Source: Porphyra umbilicalis | Taxonomy: Eukaryota; Rhodophyta; Bangiophyceae; Bangiales; Bangiaceae | Assembly (NCBI GenBank): GCA_002049455.2 | Contig: KV918874.1 | Span: 155,901-219,900, forward strand | Direction of reading: 5' to 3' | DNA length: 64,000 bases | Shown here: positions 21,609-30,503 of the stretch, piece after piece | Position numbering within the stretch: the stretch's first letter is position 1 | Layout of the letters: every line of letters begins with the position of its first letter | Program-made: the position numbers and the translations under genes | Notes under the pieces: model-generated | What the model was told of the DNA's origin: nothing | Database searches by the model: none | What the model saw: only the letters and a program-made list of their open reading frames with translations

Positions 21609-22299
21609 CGTCGGGTGTTGGGGGGGGGGGGGGGGGGGGGGGGGGGACCGCCACACGCCGGGGGTGACGGGGGGGGGGGGGGGGGAGGGGGGCGGTGCGC
21701 CGCGCCTGCCCGACCGCGGTCGCCGCGCAGACGGCGGGACGCAGACGGATCGGTGGGGGGGGCCCCGCGTTGATCCCGCCCCGACCGGCGCGGGCGCGCC
21801 CGCAACGGTGTCCGTGGACCGCCACCGCCGGCGGCGGCGGCGGCGGCGGTGGCGGCGGCGGGTGCGGCGGTGGCGGTGGCGTGCCGGCGGCGGTTGTGGG
21901 GCGGTCGGGCCGCGCCGCCGCGCGGGGCGGCGGCCGGCGGCCGGCGCGGAGGCGGTGGCGGGCGCCTGGGGGGCGCGGCGCGCGCGGCGCGCGGCGTGGG
22001 GCGACGGCGTGCCGTCGGCGCGCGCGGCGGCTGTGCGCCCGGGGGGGAGGGGGGCGCCGGGACGGCTCGGGCGGTGCGCGGGGGCAGGGGCGGTCGCGGC
22101 GCCGCAGCGTGGGGCGCCGCTCCCACCCCGCGACCCCGCGCCGCCGCCCGCCGCGCCGTCCGAGGCGCGCCGCCGGCGCGCGTCGTCGCGGGGTGGGGGG
22201 CGCGTGTGCGTGGCTCGCCCAATCTTTCTTCGCCTCTCCTCGCGCGCCTCTGCCCCGCCTTCCCCCCCCGCCCGCCCCCCCCCCCCCCCCCCCCCCACC
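21609..22299. other. GC-rich spacer between snurportin-like and carrier genes
   Basis: Contains long G runs (about 21620-21690) and a long C run (about 22275-22297) that directly follows the carrier stop codon. Frames are open but without domains. It probably holds the carrier 3' region and the snurportin-like promoter. Confidence 0.35.
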
Positions 22300-22619
22300 T
22301 CACACGCCCGACACGACCAAAAAAATGGACAGCCCGACCGCCACCGGCACGATCGCCGCCACGTAGACGAGGAGCAGGACGCGCGCAACGGCGGCGGCGA
22401 GGTGCGGCTGGCCCTCCTTGTGGAGCATCAGCACGCTGTTTGGGCGCTCGGCATGGCCGCCTCGACGAGGATGACCATCCGCACCATGGGCGGTAAGACG
22501 ACGCCGGCGGCGGCGAGCGCGGAGAGCGCCGCCAGCGTCACGGCCGGCAGCAGCAGCAGCCGCACGAGCGCCACGCCGAGCGCAATGCGGACGACCGGCA
22601 GGGTGGGGCCCTCGGGGGT

Positions 22620-22654
<35 letters not shown>

Positions 22655-23015
22655 TGGCAGCAGACGGCGGGGCCATGGCCGCCGCGGCGCCCCCCCCCCG
22701 CCCACCACCGCCGCCGTCCCCCCCGACGCGGTGGCGGCGGCGGCGGCGGGCGCGGCCGCCGCCGCCACCACCGGGGCGGCTAGGGAGCCCGCCAACACCA
22801 ACACCGCCGCCGGCGCGTAGCCGGCGCCCAAACTCCGCGCCGCCGCGAGCACCAAGCCGAGCGGCGCCCCCCCGCCGGGGCGCACCAGCAGCCGCCGCAG
22901 GGGGGGGATGGCGCCGACGAGCACCCCCGCCGCCGACGCCACGACGGGCGGGGTGAGGATGCGTTTGGCGACGCCACCCCCCCCCGGCGCTCCCCCCCCC
23001 CTTGCCCGACCCATT

Positions 23016-23057
<42 letters not shown>

Positions 23058-24031
23058 CGCAGACGTTAGGAGCTCATAGCCGACGCTCCAAAACACCGGG
23101 CTCCACCCGAGCAAAAAAAACGACACGCCCGACACGTACGACGCGGCGGCGGAGGCGTCCCCCCCAAAGAGCGCCGCCCCAAACAGCAGCGGCAGCGCCG
23201 CGGAATTGCCAAACGTGCAGAGCACGGAAAAGACGCGGGCGGGGAGCCCCCCCGCCCGCAACCGCAGGGCGGGCCGGACGGCGGCGGCGACGGCGGCGCC
23301 GACCGCCATTTGTGCGGCCGCCGCGGCGGGGAGGACGGCGACGGTGCGGAGGGGGGCGGTGGCCATGGCGGTGACGATGTTGGTGAAGAGGACGGCGGGG
23401 AGGAAGACCGAGACGACGACGCGGGAGAGGGCGGCGAGGACGGCGGGCGTGAGGATGCCTTGGCGGGATGCCGCCACGCCCATCTGAAGTGGGCGGCGTC
23501 AATGGGGAGCGTGCAGGTCAGGTGGGGGTGGGGGATAGAGGTGCACGCCGCAGGCGCAAGCAACCACAGCCGTCTCCCACAGCGGGGCAGGAAAAGGGAA
23601 GCGACAATGGAGCGGTTAGTCCCAGCGGAAAGTGGCGAGAGCTCTGGCTCTGCCGCCCGCCACAGCCCCGTCTGGGAGGCTCACCCCCGCGTGCCACCGC
23701 TCCGCCCCACTCTTCGACGCGCCCGTCGACCAGGGCTGGAGAAAAAGAAAAAAAAAACGCCCCACGCCGAGGCGCCGCCGTGCTGTGCCGCACCCCCCCC
23801 CACCCCCCCCGCCCCCCACGTCGCCACCGCACGCACCCCAACCGTCAGCAGCAACTGGGTGACGGCGCCGAGCGCGACGCGGAGCAGGTCGGGCCGCACC
23901 AGCGACGGGAGGGCGGCGACGGCCGCGCCGAGGCCGCCCGCCACGGCCGTGACGGGCGGCGCCCGCCGCCCGGCCCGCCCGGGGCGTGCGGCCACACGGG
24001 CGCGGCGGGGGCGCACCCGCGTCGGCAGGCA

Positions 24032-24072
<41 letters not shown>

Positions 24073-24166
24073 CGCCCGGCCGCCGCAGGCCACCCGCCCG
24101 CGCCGCCGCGGGGCGGTCGAGGACGGCGGGGGCGGCCGCGGGGAGGAAGGCCACGGACGACGCCAT
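22300..24166 (-). CDS. AEC/PIN-LIKES family membrane carrier with a transit-like leader, two exons, frame interrupted
   Basis: Ten-helix carrier family related to auxin efflux carriers. Exon 1 (24166-23837) starts MASSVAFLPAAAPAVLDRPA with an Arg-rich leader and ends LLRVALGAVTQLLLTVG. The intron begins GTGCGT and ends CTTCAG. Exon 2 opens MGVAASRQGILTPAVLAALS, then RVVVSVFLPAVLFTNIVTAM and SVLCTFGNSAALPLLFGAAL, the family's N-terminal signature with its broken helix. After G runs near 22985 the family text continues in another frame (RILTPPVVASAAGVLVGAIP, then PLRRLLV). It returns near 22690 with LPVVRIALGVALVRLLLLPA. Near 22440 one more shift, not at a G/C run, separates ILVEAAMPSAQ from the last helix (VYVAAIVPVAVGLSIFLVVS, stop 22300). 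The substrate is unknown, and plastid location is inferred from the leader. Confidence 0.75.
23041..23085. repeat. 45-bp segment shared with the snurportin-like gene (copy 2)
   Basis: Partner of 20291-20335. Here the segment codes for the loop after the WSVGYELL segment of the carrier. Confidence 0.75.
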
Positions 24167-24185
24167 GGCGGCGGCGGGTGCCAGT

Positions 24186-24296
24186 GCGTGGGGTGGGGTG
24201 GGGTACGGTGGGGGGAGGGGGGGGCGAGGGGGAAGGCGAGGGCGAGGAAGAGGGGGAGGGGGAGGGCGAGGGCGAGGGGGGAGAACAGTCGTGGGG
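24186..24296 (+). repeat. Polypurine tract upstream of the carrier gene
   Basis: Almost only G and A on the plus strand for about 110 bases (GGGG, GAGGGCGAGG and GAGGGGGAGG words), directly upstream of the carrier start. On the gene's own strand it is a pyrimidine tract, so it would be the promoter or the untranslated leader. Confidence 0.6.
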
Positions 24297-25859
24297 GGAA
24301 CGGCGGGGGCCAGACCACAGGGCGCGAGCAGCCACCCGCCTCGAGCGGGACGGCGGTACGGCCCCGCGCGTGGAGGCGGCGGCCGCGGGATCAATGCGTG
24401 GTGGGGGGCCCGCGCGGGGCAGATCCACGGACCGGGCTGGGGCCGCATGGGCCGCCGGCTGGGATCTAGCGGGGCCGGCCTGGAGACCCTGCCTGCCGGG
24501 CCGACGTGGCCGTGACGGCGGCGCAACGACCGCGGGCGGGGCGGCACCGGCGCAGCTGCAGCGTGCCGCTGCCGCGGCGACGACGCCGCTGGCCGGCGCG
24601 CCTCTCCATGGACCCATCAAGTAGCTGCACTGTGGGGAGCAGGGGGCGCGCGGGGCGGCCATGATGCAGCCGAGCCGCCGGTCCGTAGCCCCCGACTGGT
24701 GGCGCGCCATGCGCCGCCCAAGATGGTCGGCACCGCCCCCAGTGCCGACGCAGCGGCCCTGTCGGCCGCCCGTCTGTCCGCGGCAGTGCCTGCTGGTCTG
24801 CCACGACGGCGGCAGCCGTGTGCTACAGCGGCGGATGCGGTGTGCTGGGCACAGTCTAGTCGCCCGCTGACGGGACGACCACGCGTGGCCTCGAGGCGCT
24901 CGCATCCGACGCCCCACCTCAATGGCCCCACCGAGCTGTGAGTGCACTTGGTCGCACGGTGCCCGGTTTGCAAACGCTCGGGGTGCGGCCAACGGCATTG
25001 GGGGTGTCCACCGCTCACCGGGGAGGGGGTCAGGTCCGCTCAGGGAGTCGCCCGCCGGCTCTGTCAGGTTGGAAAAACAGAAAACGACGCGGGGGGTGGA
25101 CGACCAAAGAAGCATGCTCTTCCGCGTAGCGTAATGTGCACGTTCCATGGGAGCACGAGCTCGTCGCGGCAGGTTGCCGTGACTGCTCGCCGACAGCTGT
25201 CGATGGGCGCCCGCGCGCGCCTGTAGGCGCGCAGCTGCAGCTGTGAGGGGTTGTACACCCCCGCCATGGTGTAGTTCGTTGGACGAAAAAAGAGCGTTTC
25301 TCGTAGGCACAAAGACAAAAATTAAAGAGGGCGCAAGCGCAGCGAACAGCCTCGGCGCGTGCCACCTCAGAAAGATGGTCCGAAGGAATGTAATAGAAAA
25401 GCATATGGTGCGTGTGAGAGCCGGACGAGAAATCACAACTTTGACCCAGAAATCACATCCGAGACTCCCGCCATCGTCTGCAAAGTGGGGCATATGCTGT
25501 TTTGCTGTACTGGCGCCGGTACCCACAATTTTCAAATTGCCTCCGAACGCGTCCAGTACAGGCTGAAATGGCATGTACTAGGCCATATTCGACCCCCTCC
25601 ACACTGCAAAACTTCCAATATAGTATAGAAACGATATTCGCGTTTTAGACCGCGACGCACCACTGCACTCTCGCAGTATAGACAAGAACTGCGTCCCAGA
25701 CATGAAACGTAGACCTCTGTGACAGCCAGATTGCGGTTGTTTCTGAGCGACGAGCGTGTCCTACGTCACGTTGCCTGGATCAATTACGTTGCTGGGAAAG
25801 TGGTGGTGTATATTGCGCTTCCGGGGGCTTCCAGGGGCTGCCCTCCACGTCTCCGACGC
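24297..25859. other. Intergenic region, no gene recognised
   Basis: GC-rich to about 25000, then lower GC. No frame shows a known protein. It contains one copy of a dispersed 46-bp repeat at 25419-25464, in inverted orientation relative to the copy at 29232. Confidence 0.4.
25419..25464 (-). repeat. Dispersed 46-bp repeat, copy A
   Basis: Its reverse complement matches 29232-29277 at about 41 of 46 bases. It contains two spaced GTGATTTC words (GGATGTGATTTCTGGGTCAA, then TTGTGATTTC). Probably the remains of a mobile-element end. Confidence 0.55.
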
Positions 25860-26745
25860 TGCCGCCCCCCCAACCGCCCCTACCTCCCCCCCCCCCCGCC
25901 TCCCCCCCAAGCCCCCGACCACCCCACCTACCAGCTCCTATCACCGGTCCGCCCGCCCGCCACTTGGTCGCCTCCTGCTTGCCGCCAGCCCGCCATTTGC
26001 CTGCCACTTGCCCGTCACTTGGACGCCACTTGCCCTCCTCTTGCCCCGCACTCGCTTGCTTCCCACTCGCCCGCCACCAACCAGCCGCCCGCCCCCGACG
26101 TAACCGCCACCAGCCCACCGACTACTCACCACCGACACCCTGTCTCGCCGCCGCCAGCCCGCCACCACTTGCCCGCAGCCGACCCCGCGCCCGCCCGCCG
26201 TCGGCCCCCCGCAAAATCCCTCCCGCTGATCCACCGCCAGCCTGCCGCCAGCCCGCCACCACTTACCCGCCGCCGACCCCTCGCCTGCCCGCCGCCAGCC
26301 CGCCGCCCCTTGCGCGCCGCCGATCCGCCGCGTTGCCGCTAACAGCCCGTCTCCTCTTGCACGCCGCGGACGCCCCGCCTTGCCGCCGCCAGCCTGCCGC
26401 CACGTGCGCACCGCGATCCACCGCCTTGGCGCCGCCAGCCTGCTCCCGCTTGCCGTCCGCGGACGCCCCGCCTTGCCGCCGCCAGCCCGGCGCCACTTGC
26501 GCACTGCCGATCCACCGCGTTGCCGCCGCGAACCCGCCGCCACCTCCCCGCCAACGACCCAATGCCTACCTGCGACCAGCGCACAGCCTACCCCCCGCCA
26601 CCCCACCGCCCGCCGCCCTCTTTCCTACCGCCAGCCCACCGCCAACTAACCGCCTGCCCGCCACCAGGCCACCGCCTTGCCACCTCCTGGCCACCCCCTG
26701 CGCGCCGTCCGCACGCTGCCACCAGCCCACCTCCTGACAGACACC
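25860..26745 (+). repeat. C-rich degenerate minisatellite, about 47-bp period in its centre
   Basis: Nearly 900 bases of G-poor sequence built from CCGCCAGCC, CCACTTGC and ACCGCC words. Between about 26250 and 26545 the units become regular: GCCGCCGCCAGCC, then about ten bases, then CTTGC, GCCG and CCGCCTT, repeating every 46-47 bases for about six units. The period is not a multiple of three, so it is unlikely to be protein coding although frames stay open. Confidence 0.65.
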
Positions 26746-26820
26746 CGCCCACCACTACGTAGCACGCCCACGAATAGTCAGCCCATCGCCAAGCCACCCA
26801 CCATCAGCAAAGAAAGTGAC

Positions 26821-26990
26821 GTATGACCCTCAGAGATTCTGCGTCAACGTACTGAACGCTGGTGGCTTCTGGCTGGCCAAGGAAGCCCCACACAGATTGA
26901 TGTGTGACCCCCTGAGCTTTTGCATCTACGTGCTGAACGCTGGTGGCTTCTGGCAGTCCAGGGACGCCCGACACAGATTGATGTGTGACA
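26821..26990 (+). repeat. Tandem repeat, two 81-bp units plus the start of a third
   Basis: Units 26821-26901 and 26902-26982, with a third starting GTGTGAC at 26983. Shared blocks are CTGAACGCTGGTGGCTTCTGG and CACAGATTGATGT-type words. The period is 27 codons; the plus frame reads VLNAGGFW and HRLMC in both units, but there is no sign of a complete gene. Confidence 0.7.
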
Positions 26991-27060
26991 AACCGTCCTG
27001 ACTGGCCCTGGCACGCGGCGAAACGATGAAGACACACCCGATTTCCTTGTGTGCGCGTCA

Positions 27061-27090
27061 CTTGTAGCCTGCTTCAGCAGGGGCTACAAG
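27061..27090. repeat. 30-base hairpin
   Basis: CTTGTAGCC pairs with GGCTACAAG, and inside them TGCT pairs with AGCA. CTTGTAGCCC recurs at about 27148. It may belong to a transposon end. Confidence 0.5.
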
Positions 27091-27447
27091 GCCAGGAATC
27101 TGGCCCGATTTACCTGGTACACCCCACGGGGCCAGCACGTGGGACTTGTAGCCCACGTTCTGGACCCCCCCCCCCCAGATGACGTGCGTTCGGCCCCACC
27201 CCCCCACGGCCGCCGCTCCGAATTGATGCCAGTAAGGCAATCGGGCCTTCTGTACATGAAATTTAGCCTAGTACGCGTCTTAGTACACGTCTAGTATGCG
27301 CCCCACTTTCCCGGCGATCCGGAGCCTCGCCTGATTTTAGGCGGGCGATCAATCACTGGGCGGGCAATCCCACTGATTAAATGGGCGGGCATCCAGTGTC
27401 ACCACCCCACCGGCTTGTTGGTGCCATATCCCACCCCCCCCGCCACC

Positions 27448-28800
27448 ATGCCCCCCCGCGAGGACCTCGCCGCCGCCCTGGCGCTCCTCGAGGATGTCAA
27501 GCACATATTCCCCACGCTCAAGGCCGCGCTGTTGTACGTGGCGTCGCACACGGGGCGCACCGCGTCGTCGGTGCGGGTCGTCTACCACCGCTCGAGACGT
27601 GGACGCTGCCATGACCACGGCCTGATGAAGCTCACCCTGGATCATGAAGCCGCTTTGGTGTCGGTGACCCAGGCCTTCAGTGTGAACAACCTGGCCCTCA
27701 CCGTGGAGCAGATGAGGCAGCTGGTGCTATGCAAGTGGGGCGTCACGGTGTCTCGTACGTGGGTTTCCCGCTTCCTCGGCCGGTACCGCAAGCAGCTGAG
27801 CAAGACGGCTTGCAAGGCGCTCGCTGACAAGCGGGCGGGGCGGGAGGTGTTTGACGGCGTGGTCGACTTTTGCACGGAGCTTGAGGACTTTCTCACCCAC
27901 TACCATTTTCCCGACCATGCTGTTTTCAACTACGATGAGGCGCGGGTGGTGCAGAGGGGTGACAAGATGACGCTCCGCCGCGTCGAGGCGGCCCACAAGG
28001 AGCGGGCCAACGTTAGATCCACGCGGCACCAGGACGTGGCGTCGCTGCTCACCTTCGTCGCCGCCGACGGGTCCGTGCTGTTGAATGTGTACATCCTTAA
28101 GGGGCGCTTCGGGGCAGGGGACGAGGCGGCGGTCAAATTCACCATGGAGCGGGCGCCGAGCATCACCCGTGGGACGTGGCCACGGTACTACTGCTGGAAT
28201 GATACGGGCTTCCTTGACGAGGGCATCTTCAAGGAGGTGCTGGCCAAGGTGGCCGAAGTGTTTCACGCCCGCTACCCAGGCATCCAAGCGCTGCTGTTCG
28301 GGGACCAGTTGGCCGCCCACCGCCGGTCGGACATCGTCGAGTACGCGCTGGGGCTCGGTTTTTTCCTCTTCTCCCTCTCCAAGAACACGTCCCATATCAC
28401 CCAGCCGCTGGATGAGGCGCCCTTTGGAACAATGAAAGCCGACAAGGTGCGTCGAAACGAGAAGGCCGTTATGGACGGGATGCTCACCAATACCAACACG
28501 CGGGACGCTTTGATGTTGGCCGCCTACGCCGCGGAGCGCCGGGCGTTCACGGGACCAATCATTCGCGGTGCTTTTCGGCGGCGGGGCTTATGGCCATTCG
28601 ACCCGGAGTTGATGAAGGCGAACGTCCGCGCCAAACTCGGCCTCGTCGACATCGGCGAGACGGCCGTCGAGGCTGCCCGTCACGCCGCCTCGGAGGTCAT
28701 CATGGCGGCTCAAGGGCGAGTAGATGAAGCCAGAGCGGGGTCCTCGAGTGGCCGGGAGGTCGTGACACGCGGTGTCGTTCACTCCCCCTTCCTGCTATAA
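27448..28800 (+). CDS. Pogo/CENP-B-like DDE transposase
   Basis: A 450-residue frame from ATG 27448, chosen because it sits in CGCCACCATGC, a strong eukaryotic start context. It has an N-terminal helix-turn-helix region (MRQLVLCKWGVTVSRTWVSR, then FLGRYRKQLSKTACKAL) and a DDE_1-type catalytic core: first acidic site in VFNYDEARVV, second in LLFGDQLAAHRRSDIVEYAL, third in SHITQPLDEAPFGTMKADKV. GAFRRRGLWPFDP matches the family's conserved end. The second block is degenerate (GDQ where DGH or DNH is usual). The frame ends at TAA 28798-28800, yet the same frame continues open to 29154, so this stop may be a mutation. Confidence 0.8.
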   Translation: MPPREDLAAALALLEDVKHIFPTLKAALLYVASHTGRTASSVRVVYHRSRRGRCHDHGLMKLTLDHEAALVSVTQAFSVNNLALTVEQMRQLVLCKWGVTVSRTWVSRFLGRYRKQLSKTACKALADKRAGREVFDGVVDFCTELEDFLTHYHFPDHAVFNYDEARVVQRGDKMTLRRVEAAHKERANVRSTRHQDVASLLTFVAADGSVLLNVYILKGRFGAGDEAAVKFTMERAPSITRGTWPRYYCWNDTGFLDEGIFKEVLAKVAEVFHARYPGIQALLFGDQLAAHRRSDIVEYALGLGFFLFSLSKNTSHITQPLDEAPFGTMKADKVRRNEKAVMDGMLTNTNTRDALMLAAYAAERRAFTGPIIRGAFRRRGLWPFDPELMKANVRAKLGLVDIGETAVEAARHAASEVIMAAQGRVDEARAGSSSGREVVTRGVVHSPFLL

Positions 28801-29154
28801 GAGCAACAACGCAAGGTGCAGGAGGCTGCCGCCAAGGCGGAGGAGGACAAGGCTGTACGCCGCGTCGCGCGGGAAGAGCGCAAGGTGAACCAAGAGCGGG
28901 AGTTGGCTGAGAAGGTGGCGTCGCGCGAGCTTCACAGGTGCCGTGTTTGTACCGACAAGGTCCACCGAGGGGTCAAGACGTGGGTGGCGTGTGCGTGTGG
29001 TGCCTTTTGGGTGTGCCCCGCCTGCTCTAAGCAGTTGGCGGCGGGCGCGGCACTGGCAGAGCACGTCACCATGTGCGCTGGGCCGCCTGAGAGCGGTTCT
29101 GGGAGCCAGAGTGGCGTGGGCGACAGTTGCAGTAGCAGTGACGACAGTGAATAG
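28801..29154 (+). pseudogene. Detached C-terminal zinc-finger segment of the transposase
   Basis: Directly after TAA 28798, in the same frame, 117 more codons run to TAG 29152. The first half is a charged helix (AKAEEDKAVRRVAREERKVN). It is followed by a cysteine cluster: CRVC, then VACACGAFWVCPAC, then a later H and C (AEHVTMC), which suggests a zinc ribbon or treble clef. Composition and frame continuity indicate it was once the transposase C-terminus. It could also be made by stop-codon readthrough. Confidence 0.6.
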
Positions 29155-29231
29155 GGCGAGATGACATTGTATCATAGGACTGGCCATTCCAGTGATTGAA
29201 TCTTCTCGTTGGTTGACACAAGCCAGCTGTG

Positions 29232-29277
29232 TCGGATGTGATTTCTCGGTCAATATTGTGATTTCACGTCCGGATCT
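29232..29277 (+). repeat. Dispersed 46-bp repeat, copy B
   Basis: Partner of 25419-25464 in inverse orientation, starting 34 bases after the pogo element's right end. Just downstream, CCAAAAAATGAGACATGC resembles the complement of sequence next to the foldback element near 53255. Confidence 0.55.
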
Positions 29278-29735
29278 CTGTCCAAAAAATGAGACATGCT
29301 CGTTTTCTGGAGAACTGACACCGCCGTGCACGGTGGCATGCGGGGTGGGGAACAGGAAATTTCTGTACTGGCATCCATGGGAAGAGCCTGTGCCGAGGCG
29401 ATTTTGGCTGACAGCTCGTTAGTACAGTCTTTCTCCAATGCTGTCCACCCTCAATGGCGATCGTACGACCAGAAAGTAGCCCACCTTTTTCGTGCAGAAG
29501 ACGATGATCAAGAGCCACGATCGCCGTTGATTGTACCGTAGAAGCCGATCGACCGCGTTCGTTGCTATTCCCCCCTGGACAAGAACGGAAGCGACAAGAA
29601 TGGAGAAAGGCTGTACAGGGGAGGGGGGTTCCAAAAGTTTACGATCGGATGGCCCATTCCGCCCAGGAACCAGGTCAACCAATCGACATCTGGTCTAGGA
29701 AAAGTGGCCTGTAGAGGCTGTTTATTGCAAATGAC

Positions 29736-30250
29736 TTAGTACTTGGTCGAGTGACCACTCGCTACCGCCAGAGCCCCCACCCTCCGCGGCATGCCCTCCG
29801 ACAAACCCGCAAAGAGAGAATCAGGCAGACGGTCCCCCTCCTCGCACAAGGCATCAAACAACATGTCCAACGTGGTCGGTGGCGTCGGGCGGGCACGCAG
29901 ACGCCGCTCGAGGACGCTCCAAACGTTCTCAATCGGGTTCATGTCTGGACTCTGAGGAGCCCAGTCGACGCGCTCCAGTCCATGCAAAGCCATGTAGAAG
30001 CGCACCGCACGAGCCCTGTGGGGCCCACAGTTGTCGTCGAGCAGCTTTAAGTTGCTTGTCCCACCGTGCTTGGCCTCCATAAACGGGAGAAGTTGACTGT
30101 ACATGCCTCTGGGCCCTGTTGTGTGGACCTCTTAGTAAATCACGATCTTGGAGCCAGAATGTTTCAGGTTCTTCGGGTTACAGGATTGCAGCTCCTTGAC
30201 CCATATGCTAACTGAGGCTTCCATGAGGGGTGTCCCAAATTGTTTTTTCT
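29736..30250 (-). pseudogene. Truncated Tc1/mariner (DDE_3) transposase
   Basis: The minus frame from ATG 30104 to TAA 29736 carries the second half of a Tc1-type catalytic domain: LKLLDDNCGPHRARAVRFYM, then ERVDWAPQSPDMNPIENVWS and VLERRL. These hold the second and third acidic residues. The first acidic block and the DNA-binding region are missing. Upstream the same frame is degraded, with a stop (TAA) shortly before the ATG and only weak similarity to about 30250. It is a fossil copy. A palindrome (CGAGTGACCACTCG, 29748-29761) lies inside its end. Confidence 0.8.
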
Positions 30251-30503
30251 GTGCAGGGGGCTACAAGCCGGTCTTTTTCCGGTATTTATTGGCAAGAAAT
30301 CACCGTCCGTTTCTTGTTCTGTATGTCAGGTCGAGCCAGTTCTAGTATCCTTGGAAGTGATTGGCGAGCATGATTGTCATCTGTCGAACCAGCACGGCAT
30401 TGCCATGCTTTGCATGAGTGGAGCCGCAGTAGGTCCGTTTCTGTGCGCGGTTGAAACCACGGCGGGCTGCACGTAGGACTGGTAGCGGGCCCCACTACCA
30501 GCT

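Larger units (their letters stand above)
27350..29198 (+). mobile_element. Pogo/CENP-B-type DNA transposon
   Basis: A transposase gene is bracketed by imperfect terminal inverted repeats. The left end starts CAATCACTGG (27350) and the right end is CCAGTGATTG (to 29198). The next 24 bases inward match at about 14 positions, including a shared GATnnAATG block, so the TIR is about 34 bp. The left end also has GGGCGGGC words repeated at about 24-base spacing (27339, 27359 and 27383), possible transposase-binding sites. I could not settle the target-site duplication. The element is about 1.85 kb. Confidence 0.65.

Noticed and set aside
25860-26745. CRISPR-like array
   Set aside because: Units run together without unique spacers, degrade gradually and sit in a eukaryotic context.
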